The notes beneath the pieces were generated by a model. That model did no database searches. It was not told where the DNA came from and was given only the letters and a program-made list of their open reading frames with translations. A DNA stretch of 64,000 bases, from NCBI RefSeq assembly GCF_004023625.1, contig NZ_RPDJ01000028.1, forward strand, positions 124,001 through 188,000. The letters run 5' to 3'. The translations under genes were made by a program, and so were the position numbers. Below are positions 41,084 through 48,897 of this stretch, piece by piece; the stretch's first letter is position 1; the number at the start of each line of letters is the position of its first letter. The DNA is from Streptomyces cavernae (GTDB lineage: Bacteria; Actinomycetota; Actinomycetes; Streptomycetales; Streptomycetaceae).

Positions 41084-41122
41084 CGCCGCCGGGCAGGCCC
41101 GCAGTGGACCCGCCCGGCGGCG
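41084..41122 (-). terminator. Terminator after the small secreted-protein cluster
   Basis: CGCCGCCGGGC (41084-41094) pairs perfectly with GCCCGGCGGCG (41112-41122) over a 17-base loop, 7 bases beyond the stop of 41130-41477 on the minus strand. Confidence 0.8.
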
Positions 41123-41129
41123 TTTGGCA

Positions 41130-41477
41130 TCAGGCGATGTACTTGCTGGCCACCCAGCCCGTACGACCGTCCTGCGGGCCGTTGAGTACGTAGACCCGCA
41201 TCCAGCCGGCCTTCTTGGCCTTGCACTTGACCTCGACGCCGTCGCCCTCATGCAGGAGCCCGAGTGCGGCGTAGTTCGTGCCGGAGCCGGCCCGGAACTT
41301 GGTGTTCGTGGTCGGATACGTCCACCAGTAGCCCGCCGGGTACTTCTTCCCGCAGGCAGAGGTACCGACGACGGCCTTCGTCGTGGCCGCCTCAGCTGAC
41401 CCCGCGAGCACGGGGACGACCAGCGTGGCGGCGGCCACGGCGGTCACCATCGTCTTCCGGATGGTTGCGCCGGCCAT
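41130..41477 (-). CDS. Small secreted SH3-like protein
   Basis: A 115-residue protein with a Sec signal (MAGATIRKTMVTAVAAATLVVPVLAGSAEA, cut about after residue 30) and a mature part with FRAGSGTNYAALGLLHEGDGVEVKCKAKKAGWMRVYVLNGPQDGRTGWVASKYI, the strand pattern of a bacterial SH3 (SH3_3) domain. Such domains bind cell-wall peptides or other targets. Its ATG shares a base with the stop of 41477-41812 (TGATG). It is the last gene of the minus-strand cluster. Confidence 0.82.
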   Translation of the reverse strand: MAGATIRKTMVTAVAAATLVVPVLAGSAEAATTKAVVGTSACGKKYPAGYWWTYPTTNTKFRAGSGTNYAALGLLHEGDGVEVKCKAKKAGWMRVYVLNGPQDGRTGWVASKYIA

Positions 41478-41812
41478 CAGACGGCCCGGGGGTCGGCACA
41501 CGCGAGCTTGACCCAGCCCTTCTTGGCAGTCTTGCCGTGGTGCCAAGTGCCCCACCAGTAGCTGATGTTGTCGTTCTTGTCGAGCCACGACTTGGTGATG
41601 TGGCCGTAGTCCGCGCCCTTCTGGTACACGTACATCACGTGCTTGCCCTTGCCGTTCGGCTTGGTGCGCACGTCGGCCTTCTTGCAGGTGATCGGCTGGT
41701 TGAAGGTGTCGGCCGCCGAAGCCTGCGGCGCGATCGCCGAGACGCCCACACCTGCTGTGAGAGCGAGACCCAGCCCAGCCGCGGCCGTGGCTCGGCCCAT
41801 GAGTGTCTTCAT
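41477..41812 (-). CDS. Small secreted protein
   Basis: A 111-residue protein with signal peptide MKTLMGRATAAAGLGLALTAGVGVSAIAPQASA and a mature part with ITCKKADVRTKPNGKGKHVMYVYQKGADYGHITKSWLDKNDNISYWWGTWHHGKTAKKGW. The VRTKPN start and GKTAKKGWVKL end resemble SH3_3-type VRSGPS...GWV units. GAGGA precedes the ATG at 41812. Two Cys in the mature part may form a disulphide. Confidence 0.8.
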   Translation of the reverse strand: MKTLMGRATAAAGLGLALTAGVGVSAIAPQASAADTFNQPITCKKADVRTKPNGKGKHVMYVYQKGADYGHITKSWLDKNDNISYWWGTWHHGKTAKKGWVKLACADPRAV

Positions 41813-41865
41813 CGTTTCGTCCTCGCTATTACCTGCGGATGCCGCTCCGGGACACGGAGCAGTTC

Positions 41866-42264
41866 TCACCGCTCGAACGTGTGCCAGACCGAGCACTGTG
41901 TGGGCTTGTGCTTGCCCTTCACCGCGCAGACCCGCATTTTGAAGACCACTCCGCGGTAGAGCGTCGGTGTCTTCCAACTGCCCTGGCCGTTGGCCTTCGT
42001 GTCCTTGACGTCGACGACGAAGTAGCCGTCGCGGTTGGTGCGGACCTGAGTGATCGCGCTGTAGCCGTCCCGCCGGAGATCATTTGCGTAGACGTGGCCG
42101 TTGTTCTCGTTGTAGAAGCCCTCGGCACGCCCATGTTGGGACGTCCACCAACCGGAGCTGTTGGCGGAGGCGGGTGTGGCGGCCAGACCTCCGACGAGGC
42201 CGAGGCTCAGGGTCGCCACGATCGCGCCGACGCGAGCGCGCGGGCTGCTGATCAGCCGGTGCAC
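41866..42264 (-). CDS. Small secreted protein
   Basis: A 132-residue protein starting at GTG 42264 behind GGAGGA: MHRLISSPRARVGAIVATLSLGLVGGLAATPASA is the signal peptide. The mature part (GRAEGFYNENNGHVYANDLRRDGYSAITQVRTNRDGYFVVDVKDTKANGQGSW) looks beta-rich and ends with two Cys (VCAVKGKHKPTQCSVW). It is not an obvious SH3 domain. Its start overlaps the end of 42252-42623 by 13 bases, so the two are probably co-transcribed. Confidence 0.78.
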   Translation of the reverse strand: MHRLISSPRARVGAIVATLSLGLVGGLAATPASANSSGWWTSQHGRAEGFYNENNGHVYANDLRRDGYSAITQVRTNRDGYFVVDVKDTKANGQGSWKTPTLYRGVVFKMRVCAVKGKHKPTQCSVWHTFER

Positions 42265-42623
42265 GAGGGGTCCTCCGGGATGCACGTGCCCGTGTCGTCC
42301 GCGCTGGTGTGGAGGAGGTCGCTTCGGATCCAGCCGGTCTTGCCCTTGGCGTTGCCGGTGGTCATCTTGACCCGGTACCAGATGCCGCTGTCGATGACCT
42401 TGACGTCCTTCTCGGAGCACCGGTTGCCCTTGTAGGCGATGCCCACCGGCGTAGAGGTGACGGAGGCCTTGGAGCGGACCTTGGCGGAGGACGCGGTGAC
42501 GTAGCAGCCCTTCGCGGCGGCTTGTCCTGTGGCGGCCTGCGCGGTACCGGCGGTCGCGACCAGGCCGGAGCCCGCCAAAGCGGCCGTCAGTGAGAGGGCG
42601 CCTATTGCTATTCGTGCGCGCAC
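42252..42623 (-). CDS. Small secreted SH3-like protein, first of the cluster
   Basis: A 123-residue protein starting at GTG 42623: MRARIAIGALSLTAALAGSGLVATAGTAQA is a Sec signal. The mature part GCYVTASSAKVRSKASVTSTPVGIAYKGNRCSEKDVKVIDSGIWYRVKMTTGNAKGKTGWIRSDLL is a clear SH3_3-type domain (VRS...TP.G.AYKG.RC...W.RV..G..GW). It is the first gene of a four-gene secreted cluster, downstream of the repeated TTTCGCGTG promoter region. Confidence 0.82.
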   Translation of the reverse strand: MRARIAIGALSLTAALAGSGLVATAGTAQAATGQAAAKGCYVTASSAKVRSKASVTSTPVGIAYKGNRCSEKDVKVIDSGIWYRVKMTTGNAKGKTGWIRSDLLHTSADDTGTCIPEDPSCTG

Positions 42624-42987
42624 GTGTTTCCCCGTTCGATTTTTCCGGCACTCCCGTGAATGCCTTTGCGTTCGGGACGAGACGGAAGTCAATTGAAGTC
42701 TCTTGCGCATGTCAACTTTTTGCGCATTCCGAAATAGGGGTCGTCTCCGTGAGATTTCGCGTGACGCAAATCCCCAGTTCAAGACCCTTGTGGGCATGCA
42801 TTTTTGCGCCGGGCGGAACGGGCTCTTTTCGCGTGACGCAATAACCGCCCGCAATGCCAGATTTGATGCGATGTAAGCGCTCTCGCCTTTTCGCGTGCCG
42901 GATGTACGATGCACCTGAGGCCCGAGTGGTTGATCAAGCAATCAAGGGGGTGGTCGCCGGGCGCGGGCCGAAGTCGAGGCCCGATGA
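42624..42987. other. 364-bp divergent promoter region with three TTTCGCGTG repeats
   Basis: This stretch has no gene and is AT-richer than its surroundings. TTTCGCGTGACGCAA occurs exactly at 42755-42769 and 42827-42841, and a third shorter copy, TTTCGCGTG, is at 42889-42897. GCGT-G-ACGC within it is a near-palindrome. Further TTTTTGCGC stretches occur at 42717 and 42801. The region lies between the secreted cluster and the IclR-like gene and probably binds that regulator. Confidence 0.65.
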
Positions 42988-43926
42988 ATGAACGCCAGAA
43001 GGGTCGACAGGCCCGACGGGGACAGCCGCTCAACTCGGACCTGGAGAAAGCGGCTTGCATGGCGAGGGAAGACCACCTTGTTCAGCAGGGCAAGCAACAC
43101 GACCGATGGAGAACCGACCACCACAGATTCACGACCAGCGAGCGGAACCGCGCACGCCCAGCGGGTCAAGATGGTCGAGAGAGCATTCACGCTCCTCGAC
43201 GGGCCCGCACACGGTCCCAGCGAAATCGCTGAGGTCACCGGCCTCAGCGTCACGGCGGTGTACCGCATTTTGCAGTCCGGAATCCCCAGCATGTACTTCG
43301 TGCAGCTGCCCGGGAGGAAATACCGCCTTGGCCCCGGCGCGGCCAAGATCGGCATGCAGGCAATGGTGCACACACCGGGCACCGAGACGTCCCACCCACT
43401 CCTGGAGCAGCTGAGCAGCGCCCTCGACGCCATGGCGATGCTGTGGGTGATCTCCCCGTACGGCGGTCCCCGCCGAGTGCTGGCCGACTACGCGCCAGGC
43501 CGGTACGACCTGGACGCGCTGGGCCTGACCGCCGACCAACTGGTGGCTGTGGGCGGCTCCCTGAGGGTTGGACCGTCCGGCCGGGTGATCGCGGCGCACC
43601 TCCCTGCCCCGCTGGTCGACACCGTGCTGACCGATGCCGTCCCCGCAGGTGCCGGCCCCGGAGTGCTGGGAGGAGCCGACGACTTCCTGGCGTCACTGCC
43701 GGAGATACGGGACGCCGGCTACAGCCTGGGCCGCGAGGAGATCGCCGGATGGGGCGAGGTCGCCGCCCCAGTGCTGTGGGGCGACGCCGTCTACGGCGCG
43801 ATCAGTTCGCTCAAGCCGTCCTCACTGCTGAAGGACACGAGGGGCGCGATCAAACGGACGGTGGCAGCCGCCGACCGGTTCAGCCTGCTGGTGTCCAGCG
43901 GGGGTCTGCCTCACCTGACCGGATGA
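42988..43926 (+). CDS. IclR-family-like regulator
   Basis: A 312-residue reading frame. From about residue 60 it reads as an IclR-type winged HTH (RVKMVERAFTLLDGPAHGPSEIAEVTGLSVTAVYRILQSG) followed by an effector-binding domain with SHPLLEQLSSALDAMAMLWVI and GSLRVGPSGRVIAAHLP. The first ~60 residues are Arg/Thr-rich and unlike a domain, so the true start may be later; the ATG at 43171 is just before the HTH. It is divergent from the secreted cluster and is a likely regulator of it. Confidence 0.72.
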   Translation: MNARRVDRPDGDSRSTRTWRKRLAWRGKTTLFSRASNTTDGEPTTTDSRPASGTAHAQRVKMVERAFTLLDGPAHGPSEIAEVTGLSVTAVYRILQSGIPSMYFVQLPGRKYRLGPGAAKIGMQAMVHTPGTETSHPLLEQLSSALDAMAMLWVISPYGGPRRVLADYAPGRYDLDALGLTADQLVAVGGSLRVGPSGRVIAAHLPAPLVDTVLTDAVPAGAGPGVLGGADDFLASLPEIRDAGYSLGREEIAGWGEVAAPVLWGDAVYGAISSLKPSSLLKDTRGAIKRTVAAADRFSLLVSSGGLPHLTG

Positions 43927-44097
43927 CGAGCGGGGAAGAGGCTGTCCGCGCCTGCGCGTTCGGCCGTCGCGTGCCCTGCCGGATCAACTGACGGCCGTCT
44001 ACCTTTCGCCGACGGAACAGCCGGGCGCACGGCGCCGGGTCCGCCCCCCGACTTGAGGGCGGACCTGGCGCTGGCCTCGTACAGCACGAGGCAGCGT

Positions 44098-44313
44098 TCA
44101 GCGGCGGACGTGAATGCGGACCTGGACCGTCCCGCCCGTGGCGGCCGCCGCGGCTCCGAGTCCGATCACAGGGGCTAGGTAGTCGCTGTTGCCGCTGAGG
44201 GTGAGCACGATGACGGCGATGATCGTGCCCAGCACGGATAACGCGCTGATCCAGGTGAGCGCCTTCGCCGTGGTCGAGGGAGGCGCCGAGGCGCTACGGT
44301 CGGTCTGAGTCAC
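44098..44313 (-). CDS. Small membrane protein
   Basis: A 71-residue protein starting at GTG 44313 with GGAGGAG ~11 bases upstream: MTQTDRSASAPPSTTAKALTWISALSVLGTIIAVIVLTLSGNSDYLAPVIGLGAAAAATGGTVQVRIHVRR. One or two hydrophobic helices span residues ~20-60. It would sit in the membrane with a basic C-terminus. Function unknown. A longer upstream frame runs through Arg-rich non-coding-like sequence and is rejected. Confidence 0.65.
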   Translation of the reverse strand: MTQTDRSASAPPSTTAKALTWISALSVLGTIIAVIVLTLSGNSDYLAPVIGLGAAAAATGGTVQVRIHVRR

Positions 44314-45161
44314 GGGGATGTACTCCTCCAGTTCCGGGGATTTTCTGTGACCCGGGGAGAAGTCGGCCGGACCGGCGTGACGGGCTGTCCAGCCCGGCTT
44401 CCCCTCGGGAGATCGTGTGGTGCAGTTCGGACCGGTGCGCGCGCCGGTATGGTCCCGATCGAAGCCGAGCACGATGCGCGCCAGCACCCTCTTCGGGCGA
44501 CGGACTCCGTTAACGCCGTTAAAGATCGTCTTGCGTGCCGTCATCGAAGCGCGGTCGTCTCGCGTGCGAGGCAGCTCCCTGAACGTGGCCGCGACGTGGC
44601 CACGCTTCGCCGAGATGGCCGTGAAGTGGCCGAGGAATGGCAATGGTTCGGCGTTGACATATTTCCCGGGCCATGGATGTCCGGAGCGCCCTGGCCCTCT
44701 GTCCTCCCTTCTGCTGGCACTCCGATGGAACGCCGACACCGCCTCGGTCACGAGACCCCTCGGGCGTGAACCTTGTGAGCGATGCACGCCAGGCGTGAGA
44801 ACCCGTGATCGGTCTACGTGAGGTGATCGAAGCACCTCGTGGTGCGCGAGTGGATGCCTCTGCCGCAAGTGGGGTGAAGTGGGAAGCAGCCCGCCGCAGC
44901 ATCAAATTGGGGTGCTTTACGCCTTTGCTCCGAGCCCCTGATGTCCGGTACGCCCGTCTTCGGGGACGGGGCTGCGCTCACGGAAGTGGGGCGAAGTGGG
45001 GGACCGCTAACCCTTGACATGTCGGGTGGATGCGTCGAACTGGAGATGCTCGACGCGCAGACCTGCACCTTCTTCCCCAAGGACGTCGAAGCACTGTTCC
45101 ATTTACGCGGGATGGCGGGTTATGGTCACGCTCTGCGAGATCTTGTACGGAGGTGCCCCGG
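44314..45161. other. 848-bp stretch without a convincing gene
   Basis: Several overlapping frames of 60-140 codons exist here on both strands, but none has a domain, a ribosome site and Streptomyces-like codon bias together. It holds the palindrome TTAACG-C-CGTTAA (44510-44522) and two copies of AAGTGGGG(T/C)GAAGTGGG (44867-44883, 44984-45000). The right end is the promoter side of the LexA paralogue. Confidence 0.5.
44867..45000. repeat. Two tandem AAGTGGG double repeats upstream of the LexA paralogue
   Basis: AAGTGGGGTGAAGTGGG (44867-44883) and AAGTGGGGCGAAGTGGG (44984-45000) differ by one base; each contains two AAGTGGG units 10 bp apart, one DNA turn. Four direct copies in phase resemble iterons or sites for a cooperative DNA-binding protein. 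They lie ~160-295 bp upstream of the LexA paralogue start. Confidence 0.6.
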
Positions 45162-45833
45162 ATGGAGAACGCCGCGCCCGCACGCCGAGGTCGTCCTCCG
45201 GGCATCCGAACTGCCGAGGGGGAGCTGACGACCCGCCAGGCAGCGATCGTCCGCTGCATCACGGAGGCGGTCCGCCGGCAGGGCTACCCGCCGTCGATGC
45301 GGGAGATCGGCAAGGCTGTGCATCTCGCCAGCACGTCCTCGGTCGCCCACCAGCTGATGGCCCTCGAGCGCAAGGGCGTCCTCTACCGTGACCCGCACCG
45401 TCCCCGCGCCTACCGAGTCAGACCTTCGTGGGCACCCGACTTGGGGGACCGGAGCGAGGCGCCCGTCGACGTGCCGCTCGTCGGTCGGATCGCCGCCGGC
45501 GCACCCCTGCTCGCCACGGAGATGGTCGAGGACGTCTACTCCCTGCCCCGCCAGGTCGTAGGCGAGGGAGATCTCTTCGCCTTGACCGTGTCCGGCGACT
45601 CGATGATCGACGCGTCGATCTGTGACGGCGACATCGTGACCGTGCGCCGCCAGGACAGCGCCGACCACGGGGACATCGTCGCCGCACTCCTGGAGGACGA
45701 GGCCACCGTCAAGGTCCTGCGCCGTCAGGACGGGAAGGTGTGGCTGCTTCCCCGCAATCCTGCCTACAAGCCGATCCCCGGTGACCAGGCTCAGATCCTC
45801 GGCAAGGTCGTCAGCGTCCTGCGTGTGCTCTGA
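45162..45833 (+). CDS. LexA paralogue
   Basis: A 223-residue protein that aligns over its length with Streptomyces Lex[55 protein letters not shown] (residues ~23-72), the Ala112-Gly113 cleavage site in [11 protein letters not shown], catalytic Ser147 in SGDSMID, and Lys184 in EATVKVL. It is a self-cleaving SOS repressor. The sequence differs from the core LexA at many places (e.g. [15 protein letters not shown]), so it is probably a second, accessory copy. The window's dnaE2 cassette has a LexA-type box, making it a plausible target. Confidence 0.88.
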   Translation: MENAAPARRGRPPGIRTAEGELTTRQAAIVRCITEAVRRQGYPPSMREIGKAVHLASTSSVAHQLMALERKGVLYRDPHRPRAYRVRPSWAPDLGDRSEAPVDVPLVGRIAAGAPLLATEMVEDVYSLPRQVVGEGDLFALTVSGDSMIDASICDGDIVTVRRQDSADHGDIVAALLEDEATVKVLRRQDGKVWLLPRNPAYKPIPGDQAQILGKVVSVLRVL

Positions 45834-45890
45834 GGCGCCGGAAAACCCTTGGAGATCCGCCTGTCGATCCTGCCAAGCTGAGCGCACCGA

Positions 45891-45966
45891 AGGGGTGTAG
45901 CTCAGAGGCCAGAGCGCCGGCCTCCAAACCCGGATGCCGCAGGTTCGACTCCTGCCACCCCTGCCA
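45891..45966 (+). tRNA. tRNA-Trp (CCA)
   Basis: A full cloverleaf can be drawn: acceptor AGGGGTG/CACCCCT with discriminator G and encoded CCA, D-arm GCTC/GAGC, anticodon loop CTCCAAA with anticodon CCA, and T-arm GCAGG/CCTGC with TTCGACT. The fifth anticodon-stem pair is C-C, a mismatch. It lies 57 bases after the LexA paralogue, in the same direction. Confidence 0.93.
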
Positions 45967-46202
45967 CGGGCGCCACTACAGCGTTGCCGCCCGTCCGTCG
46001 TCACTGCTGAACGCGGAGCCCGTCCCGCATGCCTGGCAGTAGCGGAATCCGAAAACGGTCGCTGCCGCCTGCTCCGCCGCGAGACGATGACCCCGTCCTT
46101 CGGAAACCGGTGCCCACGGAGGCCTTCGTGTCCAGGATTGTGCTCGCCACCGACCACGTCCACGACCACGGCGGAGATGACCGACGGCGCTGGGCTACTC
46201 CC

Positions 46203-46625
46203 ATGTCGTACGAAGAGGAGCGGGAGGGCGCGATCGTCGGCCTGGTGACTCAGCTCTACGACACGGTCCTGGACGACTGCCAGCCGTGCCGCCAGCAGCT
46301 CCTGAACGTTCTCAAAGACGACCCCGCGACCACCGGGATCCTGGTCCACTGGGCCTGCCTGGTCACTGCCGAGACCTACGGTGAACTGCCCGAAGTGCTC
46401 ATGGAGGGCAGCGAGCCGGCCGACGCACCCTTCCACCCCACGGCGTCGTTCCGGAAGGTGGCCCAGGCATACGACGCCAACTGGGGCACCGTCGACGGGG
46501 CGACCGGGGCCGTGCGCGAGGCCTGCGCAGCGTGTACGGCCGAGGAGCGGCTCGCGGCGGCAACGACGGCGCTCGAACTCCTCGTCGGCTTCGCAGAGTT
46601 CGATGTCGACTTCCTTTATCAGTAA
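46203..46625 (+). CDS. Hypothetical protein
   Basis: A 140-residue helical protein starting MSYEEEREGAIVGLVTQLYDTVLDDCQPCRQQLLNVLKDDPATTGILVHWACLVTAETYGELPEVLM. It has a CQPC pair near the N-terminus and is acidic overall. The ATG at 46203 has no good ribosome site; a GTG at 46128 with GGAGG upstream is an alternative that adds 25 residues. No domain recognised. It follows the tRNA-Trp by 236 bases. Confidence 0.6.
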   Translation: MSYEEEREGAIVGLVTQLYDTVLDDCQPCRQQLLNVLKDDPATTGILVHWACLVTAETYGELPEVLMEGSEPADAPFHPTASFRKVAQAYDANWGTVDGATGAVREACAACTAEERLAAATTALELLVGFAEFDVDFLYQ

Positions 46626-46773
46626 CCGGCCGCCGATCCGCACAGGCTAGGTTCGGTGGCACACCGGCTCCCGCGCTGTATGCCTGCGGTCGTGCGCTCA
46701 CGGTTGGTGCGAGCAAGGTCGATAACCTTGGGCTCGTTCGGGCGGGCGGCGTCGACGTGTAAAGGACTATGGG

Positions 46774-47307
46774 ATGGGCGAGGGGATCATGGCGAACTTC
46801 CGGCGCCGGCGAGCCGCCGAGCGGCCCCTGGGCGAGCAGAACCACACCTACAACGCCGCCAAGACCTTCCAGGACGCGATGTACGCCCTTGGTGCCGCCA
46901 TGGTTCAGGACTACCGGGCGGGCAAGAGTGCGGAGGAGATCGTCAAGCAGGCTGCCTTTGCCCTTCCCGAAGCCGACGGCCGCACGCTGTTGCACTCCTC
47001 GCGGCTGATCCACGACGCCCTGGACGCGTTGGGGCCGTGGATGCGCGAGCCGGACGGCCCGATCGTCGTCTTCCCCCATGGAACCCGGGCGGCGACGATT
47101 TCCGCAGGCTGGGACCACGAAGACGAGGCCACACGCCGACGGCTGCTCAGCGGCCTGGACGAAGCTCTGCAGGCCGCCGGGATCGGATACCGCGACCCTG
47201 AGACGAAGCGACCACTGACCGCGCAGGACCTGGTCTCGGACGACCGGACCTCCCCCGAGCTCTACCTTCTCGACGCCCCCGACCTGGTGGAGTCCGTACC
47301 TGCCTGA
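46774..47307 (+). CDS. Hypothetical protein
   Basis: A 177-residue protein: MGEGIMANFRRRRAAERPLGEQNHTYNAAKTFQDAMYALGAAMVQDYRAGKSAEEIVKQAAFALPEADGRTLLHSSRLIHDALDALG in the first half, mostly helical, then a mixed region with IVVFPHGTRAATISAGWDHEDEATRRRLLSGLDEALQAAG. An internal ATG at 46789 is another possible start. No known domain, signal or membrane segment. Confidence 0.6.
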   Translation: MGEGIMANFRRRRAAERPLGEQNHTYNAAKTFQDAMYALGAAMVQDYRAGKSAEEIVKQAAFALPEADGRTLLHSSRLIHDALDALGPWMREPDGPIVVFPHGTRAATISAGWDHEDEATRRRLLSGLDEALQAAGIGYRDPETKRPLTAQDLVSDDRTSPELYLLDAPDLVESVPA

Positions 47308-47444
47308 CCCGTGGCTTCCGTGGTTACAGACACTTCATCCGGAGACCGCGCGCGTTCGAGACGGATGTGGCACCGTGGACTTCAGGCCGGGCCCGTCACT
47401 CCCCCCGTGGTGGCGGGCCCAGCCTTTACCAGCCGTGGAGTTCG

Positions 47445-47693
47445 TCAACGCTTCGTCCGCTGGGAACGGCGCTGGCCAGGAGGCGTAGGCGCCTCGGGGA
47501 TGGGCTCCGGGTCTCGCTTCCACCAGTGCAACAGCCGGAACGCCCGTTCGCTGTTCTCCGGGGGTCCGTACAAGGCGGTGCCGACCACCATTGCGAACAT
47601 GGACATCCCGAAGATGGCCACGACCGTCTGGAGACCGGAGCCTGTGGCGTGCGGCTGCGCAGCTTCCGTCTGGGTGGTCTCGGCCTGAGGCAT
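47445..47693 (-). CDS. Small membrane protein
   Basis: An 82-residue protein starting MPQAETTQTEAAQPHATGSG with AAGGA 8 bases before the ATG, one hydrophobic helix (LQTVVAIFGMSMFAMVVGTALYG), and a basic C-terminus (PPGQRRSQRTKR). Upstream ATGs add up to 19 residues without a better ribosome site. Function unknown. It lies between 46774-47307 and the ImuB-like gene. Confidence 0.6.
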   Translation of the reverse strand: MPQAETTQTEAAQPHATGSGLQTVVAIFGMSMFAMVVGTALYGPPENSERAFRLLHWWKRDPEPIPEAPTPPGQRRSQRTKR

Positions 47694-47880
47694 GGTGAGG
47701 TCCTTCTGATCGGCGGCTGCGGGCATGCTATCCGCCGGCGTGCGCTCCACGGTTGGGCCGGGCGCTCAGGGATTCGAGATCAACTTCCGGACGCTGCGAG
47801 GAAACTGGGCCAAAGCCCTGTCGGTCTGGTTGAGTGCATCGATGATCGAGGCCCGCGGGCAAAACCGCCTTGGTCCGGCG

Positions 47881-48897
47881 TCAGGCAGTAGGGGGACGGG
47901 AGTTGATGGCGAGGGCGGCGGGGTAGAGCACCTGATGCCCGTAGCGTGCCCGGGCACGGTCGGCGACGGCTTCGATCGCGAGAGGCCTCTCGTCCCGCGC
48001 GTCGAGCGTGAGCTGACGGGTGGCCAGGTCGGCTGGCCGAAGGGCGTCGGCGCGCAGCGCGATGGTGAGGACCCGTGCGCGCTGGAGCCCGAGGGATTCG
48101 TAGACCGCGTACACCGCGCGGGCCAGAAGCACGGTGTGCTGAGTCGCCTCAGACAGGACACGGCTACGGCGGGTGGAGCTCCGGTCGGCATAGTGGATGG
48201 TGCAGGTCAGGCCGGTCGCGATCTGGCCGGAGGCACGGAGACGGGCGCCGAGGTCGTCGGCGAGGGCGATCAAGGCACGCCGGTGGGCGGCCGGGTCGAG
48301 TTCGTCGCGGTCAAAGCGGTACTCGCTGCTGATGCTCGCCGGAATCGGGGTGGCGTCGACGACCTGGGTGTCGCGGCCCTGGGCGTGCTCGTGGAGGGCG
48401 CGGCCGGCCCGGGCGCCGAGCAGACGTTGCAGCGTGAGCTGGGGGACATCGGCGACGTCGCCGACGGTGTGCAGACCGTACTCGCCGAGCGTCGCGGCGA
48501 TCCGCACGCCCACACCGGGCAACTCGTGGACCGGGCGCGGGCGCAGGAAGGCGGAGATCGCCTCGGGGGAGTCATCGACGACGGTGCGCTGCCCGGGCGG
48601 GGTGAGGGCGCAGGCCATCGCGGCGAGCATCCGGTTGGGAGCGCACCCCGCCGAGCTGCGCAGACCGAAGTGGGCGAGCGCACGCAACTGGACCAGCTCG
48701 GTCAGGCCGCGGGCGTCCCGCTTCCAGTACGGGATCGCTCCAGTGAGGTCGAGGGCAGCCGAGTCCGGCCCGATCACCTGCACGCGGGGCGTGACGTTCT
48801 CCAGCAAGCGGCGCAGCTCCTCGGGGAGTTCGGCTTCCTCGACGGCCGGAACGTCGAAGCGGAGGTGGAGGAGGTGGCGTCCGCTCATCGTGATCAC
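47881..48897 (-). CDS. ImuB-like Y-family polymerase-related protein
   Basis: A 338-residue protein coupled to DnaE2 (its ATG overlaps the DnaE2 stop, ATGA). The HhH region RPVHELPGVGVRIAATLGEYGLHTVGDVADVPQLTLQRLLGARAGRALHEHAQGRD is typical of the Y family. The N-terminal catalytic carboxylates of DinB are not intact: HLLHLRFDVP keeps only one Asp, and the later PDSAALDLTG does not match SxDE. ImuB is known as a non-catalytic partner that links DnaE2 to the beta clamp and ImuA. No ImuA-like gene is visible here. Confidence 0.8.
   Translation of the reverse strand: MITMSGRHLLHLRFDVPAVEEAELPEELRRLLENVTPRVQVIGPDSAALDLTGAIPYWKRDARGLTELVQLRALAHFGLRSSAGCAPNRMLAAMACALTPPGQRTVVDDSPEAISAFLRPRPVHELPGVGVRIAATLGEYGLHTVGDVADVPQLTLQRLLGARAGRALHEHAQGRDTQVVDATPIPASISSEYRFDRDELDPAAHRRALIALADDLGARLRASGQIATGLTCTIHYADRSSTRRSRVLSEATQHTVLLARAVYAVYESLGLQRARVLTIALRADALRPADLATRQLTLDARDERPLAIEAVADRARARYGHQVLYPAALAINSRPPTA

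Noticed and set aside
44347-44821. Two plus-strand frames of 134-140 codons in the 44.3-45.2 kb gap
   Set aside because: No domain, no ribosome site and poor codon bias; both overlap other equally weak frames.
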